Shown here in pieces: positions 22,383 to 29,681 of a stretch of DNA of 64,000 nt (the first letter of the stretch is position 1; every line of letters begins with the position of its first letter). The DNA is taken from assembly GCA_017645785.1 (NCBI GenBank), contig JAGCNW010000027.1:103100-167099 (forward strand). Reading direction: 5' to 3'. A model generated the notes under the pieces. It did not search any database. It had not been told where the DNA came from and was given only the letters and a program-made list of their open reading frames with translations. The position numbers were made by a program, and so were the translations under genes. This DNA is from Treponema sp. (GTDB lineage Bacteria > Spirochaetota > Spirochaetia > Treponematales > Treponemataceae).

Positions 22383-24860
22383 ATGAAAAAAATAATCGCG
22401 CTGTTCGCGGCGCTCTTGCTTGCTGGAACGGCTTTTGCGCAAACAAAAGTTGACGCAAAAAAATTGGCGAAGGCTTTGGAATCAAACAAAGACTCTTCCG
22501 CTGTTTTTGTTAGCGAACTTGACTTGTCGGGATTGAAAGTCGCGGACGACGGAAAAATCTCGCTTCCTTTGTTCGCAAAAAGCAAGGCCAGCCTTGTGGC
22601 TGGAATGGACATGACAAACATCACGGAGCGAATTGCTTTTGCTAATAAAAAAAGCTTTACTGTGACTTTTGAGACAAAAGAACTCGCCTCAAAATCTTAC
22701 GCAATAACAAACATTGAAGGAATTGAAAGCGTGGCGGAATGCGCGGTGAGACTGCGGTCACAAAATCTTGCAAAACTGCCAGTGCAAGTGGTAAGTCTAG
22801 ACGCGGTGGGCGTTTTGGCTACAGAAGCTGCTTGGCTTCCTGGTCAAACGCGTGACAAGCTTAAGTCCAATTTGCAAGAATATCTTGGCATGAACGCTAT
22901 TGTGGACGCAAAGACAGAGCCCGCACTTAAGAAAGTTTTTGCACAGGTCGAGGGCGCCGACCCTGACAAAGCGGCCGACGAGTTTGCAAAGGCCACGGAC
23001 GCCAAATTCGCGCTTTTTGAGAAAGTAAAAAAGACTGCAAAAGGATATTCGATAAGCGCGGACTTCATGGATTTGGCCACAGGAGAAAAGCTTGCCAGCG
23101 TGACTTCAAAAGAGTATGTTTATCCAGAAGGCCTTTTTGATTATGCTGGAGCGGCTGACGAAATCACCCTTCTTTTGGCAGACAAGCTGGAGCGTGAGGT
23201 TTTGGACGTAAATAAAAATTTGCTTGCAAACGGCCCTGCAAACTTTAAAAAAGACAAAAAAGGCGCTGTAACAGCAGCCAACATTATCGAACTAAAGAAA
23301 AAAGCTCTTGTCGCTCTTAGAAAAGACGTTGAGGCTCGCTGCCAAGAACTTTTTGAGCAGTTGCAAAGAGACCGTGCAAATGAAGAAAAACTTATAATGG
23401 AAAAGGAGTGGAGTGTTGTTGAGCTTGGCAATGACGGCCAGCCTACTGACGAAGCCAAAGAGCGCAGGGAAAGAAGAGTTGTAAAAGCTTATCAAGACTT
23501 GACAAACAAGTTCTTTGCTGACTGCGATGTCGTCAAGGCAGGTTCTCGCACATTGGACAACGCTTTGTTGGCGGAGATTCGCGCAGACCAAAAGGCTTTG
23601 TCTGTTTTGAGAACCGCCAGCAGCAAGGCTGGTGAGCTAAAAGTAGAGTACGGTTCGTATGACGGAGACAAAAGCGGTTGGAACGCAAAAATCGCTTTAT
23701 ATGAACGTGGCTTTGAAAGTTTTAAATTTGACTATATCTTGCCGTATGAGGCTCTTAGCGGAAAAAAAGCGCCTGACATGAAAAGCGAATTGAATGACGT
23801 CGTTGTGGAAGAATACCAGCGCAATGTTGAAAAGTTCAGCGGACTTTTGGGCGGAAACGAGCCTATTTGCCATTTGGAAATCGACTATGCGCTTAGCGCT
23901 GCGGGCGATGAAAACCCAAGCGTTTATAATGTTAACTATAGCAAAGTTCGCGTGATTAATGCTAAAACCTCAAAGCTTTTATATTCTGGCGCTTTATCAA
24001 AAGATGTGTCGGGCAAAATGGAGCCCGCGTATGACTTGCGGATTTTTGCCGGCGCGGAAGAAAAAGAAAAGGCAATGTTTGAGCCAAAAAAATATCCTGT
24101 CGAGAAGTATATGGCAGAGGGGATGTGCAAGTCTGACGCGGAAAAAAAGTATGCGGAAGATCAAGAGTTTATAAGCTATGTGTCAAAACTTATGGTGAAA
24201 ATTCCAGGCAAAAACATCAAAATGATGTCTACAGAGGTTACGCAAAAATTATATCAAATGGTGATGGGCGAAAACCCCAGCAAAAATAAGGGGGCGAATA
24301 ATCCTGTGGAAGATATTTCTTGGAATGATGCTATATACTTTTGCAACGTGTTGAGTCAGAAATGTGGCTATGATCCTGTGTATTATGTATACGGGCCTGA
24401 TGTCACAAATTGGGGTTATACGCCTCATGAGGGCAAAAGTATAAAGCGAGAAATCATTATGGATGAAAAGGCTAACGGTTTTAGACTTCCTACAGAGGCG
24501 GAATGGGTGTTTGCTGCAAACGGCGGGCAGAACTTCAAGTATTCAGGAAGCAACAATCTTGACGCTGTTGGTTGGTATAATGGCAATAGCGGAGATAAAA
24601 CTCATCCAGTTGCGCAAAAAAGGCCCAACGGTTACGGCCTTTATGACATGAGCGGTAATGTTTGGGAATGGGTTTGGGATGCTCAATCTGATGCGCACTT
24701 TAGTTACCCTGGGGACAGTCGCTATTTCTGTGGCGGGAGCTACGACGACGGCGCCGGGTACTGCGAGGTGTACAGCGATTACCGCTACGACGCCAGCAGC
24801 TGCGACTTTGTCCCCTTAGGCTTTCGTGTTGTGCGTACTGTGGTGGCTGGCGAGCGTTAG
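22383..24860 (+). CDS. Exported protein with C-terminal formylglycine-enzyme (SUMF1/C-type-lectin-like) domain
   Basis: The 825-residue product has signal peptide MKKIIALFAALLLAGTAFAQ and a long helical, charged middle region with no family I recognise. A SUMF1 fold starts near residue 605: TEVTQKLYQMVMGENPS, VEDISWNDAIYFCN, GFRLPTEAEWVFAA, YDMSGNVWEWVWD and final GFRVVRT. It lacks the Cys pair expected for true formylglycine generation, so it is more likely a ligand-binding domain. Codons 786-807 (24738-24806) differ sharply from the AT-rich surroundings: 18 of 22 end in C. This is where diversity-generating retroelements mutate such proteins. GGAGG precedes the start. Confidence 0.82.
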   Translation: MKKIIALFAALLLAGTAFAQTKVDAKKLAKALESNKDSSAVFVSELDLSGLKVADDGKISLPLFAKSKASLVAGMDMTNITERIAFANKKSFTVTFETKELASKSYAITNIEGIESVAECAVRLRSQNLAKLPVQVVSLDAVGVLATEAAWLPGQTRDKLKSNLQEYLGMNAIVDAKTEPALKKVFAQVEGADPDKAADEFAKATDAKFALFEKVKKTAKGYSISADFMDLATGEKLASVTSKEYVYPEGLFDYAGAADEITLLLADKLEREVLDVNKNLLANGPANFKKDKKGAVTAANIIELKKKALVALRKDVEARCQELFEQLQRDRANEEKLIMEKEWSVVELGNDGQPTDEAKERRERRVVKAYQDLTNKFFADCDVVKAGSRTLDNALLAEIRADQKALSVLRTASSKAGELKVEYGSYDGDKSGWNAKIALYERGFESFKFDYILPYEALSGKKAPDMKSELNDVVVEEYQRNVEKFSGLLGGNEPICHLEIDYALSAAGDENPSVYNVNYSKVRVINAKTSKLLYSGALSKDVSGKMEPAYDLRIFAGAEEKEKAMFEPKKYPVEKYMAEGMCKSDAEKKYAEDQEFISYVSKLMVKIPGKNIKMMSTEVTQKLYQMVMGENPSKNKGANNPVEDISWNDAIYFCNVLSQKCGYDPVYYVYGPDVTNWGYTPHEGKSIKREIIMDEKANGFRLPTEAEWVFAANGGQNFKYSGSNNLDAVGWYNGNSGDKTHPVAQKRPNGYGLYDMSGNVWEWVWDAQSDAHFSYPGDSRYFCGGSYDDGAGYCEVYSDYRYDASSCDFVPLGFRVVRTVVAGER
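24738..24806 (+). other. Candidate variable region of SUMF1 protein
   Basis: Codons here are almost all NNC (TAC, GAC, GGC, GCC, TGC, AGC) and encode YDDGAGYCEVYSDYRYDASS followed by CD. They sit at the ligand-facing end of the SUMF1 fold just before GFRVVR. Confidence 0.5.
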
Positions 24861-24871
24861 CGGTAAGTAGA

Positions 24872-24915
24872 AAATGGCTTGTCAATCAGCGTTGACAAGC
24901 CATTTATTCTTTTAT
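24872..24915. terminator. Perfect 14-bp-stem hairpin after the SUMF1 gene
   Basis: AAATGGCTTGTCAA and TTGACAAGCCATTT pair around TCAGCG (24872-24905), followed by ATTCTTTTATG. It probably terminates transcription; its position shortly after the candidate variable region is also where retroelement target hairpins lie. Confidence 0.75.
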
Positions 24916-24926
24916 GTTTTATTGAT

Positions 24927-26477
24927 ATGAAGAAAAAAAGTATTAATCTTGAACTGGTTTATGTCTATATAAGAGATTACAAGATATTCAAGAATCAGGG
25001 CTTTTGCTTTTGTCCGGAGTACAAGATTTCCTGCAAAGAAAATGGAAAAACTGGCCATATTTCGTTAGCGATTGAAAAAAAAGAAGATTCTGTTGATTTG
25101 TTCAAAGACCATAATATAAATCTTACCGTCGTATGTGGCAAAAATGGTTGCGGCAAGTCCACCCTGCTCGAAGCGCTGCAAAAGAATGATGAAAATATTG
25201 TCCGAGTTTACAAAGACAAAAATGAAAACTTTTATTCGACAGAAGAAATCACGATAAAACTGAATGAAAAAACGCGACCTGTAAAAGACAACAATATATT
25301 AAAAAATGATGCGGAATATAAAAATCCTTTTGCTGTCAAAATACGAGGCGACGACTTTAAATTGCGAAACATGGTTGAGTATTATGCTGATAATCCTGAG
25401 CTATTTAATGGAATACTGCATAAGACAGACAAGCTGTTTTCGCATTTTAGAGTAAAAGTTTGGAACTTTGATGACCTTGTTTCAAAAATAAGATTTGATG
25501 ATGAGTCTGAACTCTTGAAAGATATTAAAGACTCTGAATTTGAAGATAAGTATTTTGCTTTATATGCTTTGTCAAATAAAGAGTTTAGAGATAAAATCTT
25601 TTCTGACTTTAATAAAAATATTGAAGCTTATGAAAGCGGATCATTCTTTGGCCATTTTGACACGGTTTTAGCTATCCCTAAAAAAATTAACGAACAACGC
25701 TTGAAATTGGAAGAAGGAATTTTTGAAAAGAAACATATTGTAAAGAGCTTTAAGAATGTCAAGAACTCTGTTGAAAAGCTCGAAAAAATCTACAAGAACA
25801 TTTTAAAGGATAAATACAGTTTTTGGGAAACTGATATATCGTTAGATTCGCTTTTGTTTTATGACGGTTACTTCAAGTTCGAAAATAGCGAAAGGCATAT
25901 AGATGATCTAAGCTCTGGCGAACTGCAAGAGATTAAATATCGTCATCAGCTTTTTAATGTTCTCAAAAATCAAAATGCTTGTATTTGCTGCATTGACGAG
26001 CCGGAGACTCATTTGCATCCAGAATGGTGCAGATGTTTTTTAAATGATTTCTTGAAGTCATTTGTAATGGTTAAGAAAATCTTAAGAAAGCAAAATGACT
26101 TTGTGGACAGAAAAATTTCATTCGTAATCTCTACACATTCTCCGTTTATATTATCTGATGTTACAAATGACAACATCATTTATTTGGAGCGACAAGAAGA
26201 TGGAACGACAAAACAGGTACAAAAAGATAAAAACGTTTTTGCCGGCAACATCGGGGAGCTTTTTACTGCAAATTTCTTTATGAACGAAACAATCGGTGAA
26301 TTTGCCAGTGAAAAAATTAGAGGCGTAATACGAAAATTGCAGCCTGGTGAAACGATTTTATCGACAAATCTGGTAGGATGCAAGCAAATGATAGGACTAG
26401 TAGGCGATGACTTGCTTAGGAAGCTTTTGTGTGATATGTGGGAAAGAAAGTATGAAGAGAATAAAACTGAGCGATGA
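24927..26477 (+). CDS. ptuA: PtuA-like AAA ATPase of a Septu-type defence system
   Basis: The 516-residue protein has Walker A CGKNGCGKSTLLEAL at about 70-84, the ABC-type signature DDLSSGELQEIKYRHQL, Walker B CICCIDEPETHLHPEW and the switch STHSPFILSDV. This is the layout of OLD/RecF-like single-chain ATPases used in defence. With the overlapping HNH nuclease gene it matches Septu (PtuA/PtuB), where the ATPase complex holds and controls the nuclease. Composition is markedly AT-rich compared with the flanking genes, suggesting transfer. The start at 24927 follows the terminator hairpin; no strong ribosome site is visible. Confidence 0.78.
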   Translation: MKKKSINLELVYVYIRDYKIFKNQGFCFCPEYKISCKENGKTGHISLAIEKKEDSVDLFKDHNINLTVVCGKNGCGKSTLLEALQKNDENIVRVYKDKNENFYSTEEITIKLNEKTRPVKDNNILKNDAEYKNPFAVKIRGDDFKLRNMVEYYADNPELFNGILHKTDKLFSHFRVKVWNFDDLVSKIRFDDESELLKDIKDSEFEDKYFALYALSNKEFRDKIFSDFNKNIEAYESGSFFGHFDTVLAIPKKINEQRLKLEEGIFEKKHIVKSFKNVKNSVEKLEKIYKNILKDKYSFWETDISLDSLLFYDGYFKFENSERHIDDLSSGELQEIKYRHQLFNVLKNQNACICCIDEPETHLHPEWCRCFLNDFLKSFVMVKKILRKQNDFVDRKISFVISTHSPFILSDVTNDNIIYLERQEDGTTKQVQKDKNVFAGNIGELFTANFFMNETIGEFASEKIRGVIRKLQPGETILSTNLVGCKQMIGLVGDDLLRKLLCDMWERKYEENKTER

Positions 26478-27201
26478 GCAAATAAAGAGAGCCTCAAAAA
26501 TTTTAGATGATTTCGAAAATTATAAACAGTTTTCAAAAGATAAAAACGCCGCTTATGAGTTCACAAAAACTGTGGGAGTAAAAGTTTGCCCATATTGCAA
26601 CATAAATTACATTTCGACTGTTTTTTCAGATGATGAAAAACCAAAAGGCGTGTTGCGTCCAGACATTGACCATTATTTTTGCAAGTCCCCCCATTCTGAG
26701 TTTCAATTGTGTTTATATAATTTAATACCATCGTGCATTTCGTGCAATGAGCGATTGAAGAAAAATGTTGATTTTATGAAAATTCCTCATATACATCCAT
26801 ACTTCCACGATTTTGATTCAATTATGAAATTTTGTGTCAAACTAAAAGAAACCGCTGATTACTTTGATGAAACCAATATTGAAATCGACTTTGTTCCGCA
26901 AAAATCAGCATCAAAACCGCTCGTGAGCCGAGCCAAAAACAACATAGAAACATTCAAATTAAAAGAGCGTTATCAACTTCATGCAGACCAAGCAGTGGAT
27001 TTGTTCAAAAAGGCAAAATACTATTGGAAAGCAAAAAAAGAAGAAATCAATAGACTTCTTGCTGGAAAATCAAGAAACGCTTCGGATTTGCTTCCCGCTG
27101 TTTCTTTGGACAGGGTTCTGTTCCCCGAAAAAGACTGCGACATAAATCAGGTTTCATTAGGAAAGCTAAAAAAAGATATTATTATTCGTTACTGCTTGTA
27201 A
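26452..27201 (+). CDS. ptuB: PtuB-like HNH endonuclease
   Basis: The 249-residue protein holds an HNH core with zinc ligands: VCPYCNINYI near residues 45-54, RPDIDHYFCKS with the HNH His, NLIPSCISCNERLKKN with the second Cys pair and the Asn. This is the arrangement of PtuB and related restriction-like nucleases that cut DNA when the partner ATPase senses infection. The ATG at 26452 overlaps the ATPase gene by 26 bases, so they are translated together. The C-terminal half is Lys-rich and helical. Confidence 0.78.
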   Translation: MKRIKLSDEQIKRASKILDDFENYKQFSKDKNAAYEFTKTVGVKVCPYCNINYISTVFSDDEKPKGVLRPDIDHYFCKSPHSEFQLCLYNLIPSCISCNERLKKNVDFMKIPHIHPYFHDFDSIMKFCVKLKETADYFDETNIEIDFVPQKSASKPLVSRAKNNIETFKLKERYQLHADQAVDLFKKAKYYWKAKKEEINRLLAGKSRNASDLLPAVSLDRVLFPEKDCDINQVSLGKLKKDIIIRYCL

Positions 27202-27300
27202 GACAGCTTCAATTGGCGTTCAACTAATATTCTACATTGCACGAAAAAAATGTGTGGACAAATTGCGTACATTGTGCTATTATATATGCGGAGGTTTTTT

Positions 27301-27555
27301 ATGGCAGTGGCTGTGAAATCGCAAAGAATTGACTTTAGGGCGAACGCAAAACAGAAGTCAATTCTTGAAAAAGCGGCTGGTTTAAAGAATCTTACGCTTT
27401 CTTCATATATTCTCACTTCCTCTTTGAGGCAAGCGCAAATAGATTTGGCCGAAAATGGCACTTTGCTTTTGTCTGACAAGAGCCGCAATCTTGTTATGTC
27501 CGCGCTTGAAAACCCGCCTAAGCCAAACGCTGCTTTGAAGAGCTTGTTCCGATGA
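27301..27555 (+). CDS. tacA: TacA-type (DUF1778) antitoxin
   Basis: The 84-residue protein has the ribbon-helix-helix start VKSQRIDFRANAKQKSILEK and the DUF1778 helix KNLTLSSYILTSSLRQA, then a flexible C-terminal tail that usually wraps the toxin. It binds its own promoter and neutralises the acetyltransferase toxin. TGCGGAGGTTTTTT precedes the ATG; earlier in-frame codons lack such a site. It overlaps the toxin gene by four bases (ATGA). Confidence 0.85.
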   Translation: MAVAVKSQRIDFRANAKQKSILEKAAGLKNLTLSSYILTSSLRQAQIDLAENGTLLLSDKSRNLVMSALENPPKPNAALKSLFR

Positions 27556-28091
27556 AACAAAATTTAACTCTTGTTTCAATAAAAAAAGTCCAAAAAGCTT
27601 TCCTAAAGAATTTTGATTGTGGAGTCGCCGCGTTAAATGAGTTTCTTTCGAGGTATGCGGCGAAAAATGACACGCTTGGAATTGGAAAGACTTTTGTCGC
27701 GCTGAACAATGATAAAAATATAGTTGGATATTTTACTCTTGCGACCGCTCAAATCGCTTTTGAGAAAATTCCTGAGGATTCGAAAAAGAAGTTGCCAAAA
27801 TATCCCATTCCCGCATTGAGAATAGCTAGGCTTGCTGTAAACCAATCTGTTCAAGGCAAAGGCGTTGGAAAGTGGCTTTTGTCCCAGGCGTTCATAAAGG
27901 CCGTTCAAGTTTCGGATGTGGCTGGCCTTTATTTTGTCATAGTTGACGCAAAGGAAACCCCAAAATCTTTTTACGAACGATATGGCTTTAAAAAAATTCC
28001 TGGCGCTGGTTTGACTTATCTGTTGGCTATAGAAACCATTAAGGCTGCGATTCAGAGCGCTTCCATCAACTCAAACGGCGTGAGCGCGTAG
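27552..28091 (+). CDS. tacT: TacT-type GNAT toxin
   Basis: The 179-residue protein is a GNAT acetyltransferase of the aminoacyl-tRNA-acetylating toxin group. RIARLAVNQSVQGKGVGKWL contains the acetyl-CoA pyrophosphate loop QGKGVG; FYERYGFKKIPG contains the conserved catalytic Tyr region. TacT toxins acetylate the amino group of charged tRNAs and stop translation. It is coupled to the tacA antitoxin. Its last 13 codons run into the opposite-strand end of the nnr gene (40-base tail-to-tail overlap), an unusual junction that may mark where the AT-rich island joined the chromosome. Confidence 0.85.
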   Translation: MKQNLTLVSIKKVQKAFLKNFDCGVAALNEFLSRYAAKNDTLGIGKTFVALNNDKNIVGYFTLATAQIAFEKIPEDSKKKLPKYPIPALRIARLAVNQSVQGKGVGKWLLSQAFIKAVQVSDVAGLYFVIVDAKETPKSFYERYGFKKIPGAGLTYLLAIETIKAAIQSASINSNGVSA

Positions 28092-29611
28092 TCCTTTCCG
28101 TCAAAGGCATGGCTTGCGCTTGCGTGCGCGATGGATGCGGTGACGGCGGCTTCTAGCGGAAGGTAGCCCTGCGCCAAAAGCGCGGCAGTCATTCCTGCCA
28201 GAACGTCGCCGCTTCCACCCTTGGCCAAGGCGCTTGTTCCGAGAGCGTTTATGTAAACGCGCGGCTCTTGTTCGCCCTGCAATTTGCTGGCAATCAAAAC
28301 GTTGGAGCCTTTTAGAACAAGAACGCAGTCCGTGTAGGCGCGGCAAAATTCCTGAACCAATTCAAAACGGCGCGCCACTACTTGCGCGACAGTATAATCA
28401 CCCATGCCTAAATTTTTTAGCAGCGCCGCGAACTCTTTTGGGTGCGGCGTTAGGACAACGTTTTTCTTTGCGGCGAGCAAGTCTTTTATTTGCGGCCAGT
28501 AAAAGATGTCCGCGTCAAGGACAAGCGGCTGCGGAACGGACGCAAGCCCGCAAACGGTGGAGGCCGCCGTCTCTTGGTTTTGCGGGCAATTGCTTGCAAG
28601 ACCAAAATCGTCGGGGCGGCCAAGGCCAGGGCCCGCCACAAGCGCCGTCGCGTTTTGCGGAACTGTGTCTGCTACCATAAGCTCAAAGTCCGCGACATTT
28701 TCAAAATTGATTTTTTGTTCCGCAATTGGAACTAGGCTTGCAAGTCCGCTTCCAAACTTTAGCGCGGCGTGGCCCGCGATGACGGCGGCCCCGGGCTTTG
28801 TTCCGGCAAAGATCGCGGTGTGGCCGTAAGTTCCCTTGTTGGAATTTTGCTTTTTGCCGCGTAAGGGAAGGCGCGCGTCGCTCTCTTCCAAAAGCTCTGC
28901 GCAAGGGAGAATGGCGGCTGAGTTTTGGGCTTGCATGGCGCTTTCAAAATTGCTGCGGCTTACGCCAAGGTCGGCCACGATGATTTTTCCGCAAGCGTCC
29001 TTTGCCGTGTCGGAATAAAGCGTCAGCTTTAGCGCGCCCATCGTTACGGTTGTGTCGGCGCGGAAGGCCGCCGCATTTTGGCCTTGCGAACAATCTTGGT
29101 TTGCGCCCGTCGGAATGTCGCAGGCGATTTTATAGGCGGTATCAATTTTGTTTGCGCTTTCGATGACGGCGGTGGTCATCGCGTCAAGCGTTCCGTGGAA
29201 GCCGCTTCCAAAAATGCAGTCGTAAACCACGGTAAGGTCAAATGAGGCGCGTTCGATAAAGTCGTCCAAGTCGTAGGGGTTGATAAAAATTACGCCGGCT
29301 TTCTTTGCCCGCTCGGCTTGCAAAACGCATATGTCGCTTTTTGGTTCGTAGACTTGGCAGACGGCCACGTCGATTTTATGCTGAACGATCCTGCGCGCCA
29401 AAGCGTATCCGTCGGCGCCGTTGTTTCCGCCGCCCGCTAAAATCAAAACGCAAGGGCGGTTTATGTATTTGTTGTCCGGACTAAAAAAGTGGCTGCTTCC
29501 TTCGCGCTCAAGGGCGGCGGAGGCATTTTCCATCATTATGTCTTCTGTCAAGCCGTAAGCGTCGCGCGCGGCTTTGTCCAGCATTCGCGTGTCATAAAAA
29601 ATCTTTTGCAT
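28052..29611 (-). CDS. nnr: Bifunctional NAD(P)H-hydrate epimerase / ADP-dependent dehydratase
   Basis: The 519-residue protein repairs hydrated NAD(P)H. The N-terminal epimerase half has LILAGGGNNGADGYALAR and the DCIFGSGFHG loop; the C-terminal kinase-like half has LVAGPGLGR, VVLTPHPKEFAALL, LVLKGSNVLIA and the catalytic GSGDVLAGM. The fusion is common in bacteria. Two odd segments stand out: NQDCSQGQNAAA just after DIPTG, and a loop of about 25 residues after PGLGR containing NCPQNQETAA; both resemble the micro-repeat seen in apbE and recQ. GGGAG precedes the start. Confidence 0.92.
   Translation of the reverse strand: MQKIFYDTRMLDKAARDAYGLTEDIMMENASAALEREGSSHFFSPDNKYINRPCVLILAGGGNNGADGYALARRIVQHKIDVAVCQVYEPKSDICVLQAERAKKAGVIFINPYDLDDFIERASFDLTVVYDCIFGSGFHGTLDAMTTAVIESANKIDTAYKIACDIPTGANQDCSQGQNAAAFRADTTVTMGALKLTLYSDTAKDACGKIIVADLGVSRSNFESAMQAQNSAAILPCAELLEESDARLPLRGKKQNSNKGTYGHTAIFAGTKPGAAVIAGHAALKFGSGLASLVPIAEQKINFENVADFELMVADTVPQNATALVAGPGLGRPDDFGLASNCPQNQETAASTVCGLASVPQPLVLDADIFYWPQIKDLLAAKKNVVLTPHPKEFAALLKNLGMGDYTVAQVVARRFELVQEFCRAYTDCVLVLKGSNVLIASKLQGEQEPRVYINALGTSALAKGGSGDVLAGMTAALLAQGYLPLEAAVTASIAHASASHAFDGKDYALTPFELMEAL
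28562..28612 (-). repeat. Micro-repeat pair inside the nnr dehydratase domain
   Basis: Minus strand TTTTGGTCTTGCAAGC and GCAAAACCAAGAGACGGCGG form an inverted pair of the CAAGACCAAAA core, encoding a non-conserved loop after PGLGR. Confidence 0.5.
29067..29104 (-). repeat. Micro-repeat inside the nnr epimerase domain
   Basis: Minus strand CGCAAGGCCAAAATGCGGCG encodes SQGQNAA and matches the repeats in recQ and apbE at most positions. Confidence 0.5.
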
Positions 29612-29681
29612 TATTACTCCCGGTCGCTTTCGCGGCTCTTTCGTTAATTGTTTTTCTTTCGTTCAAGGTTTGCTTTAACCA

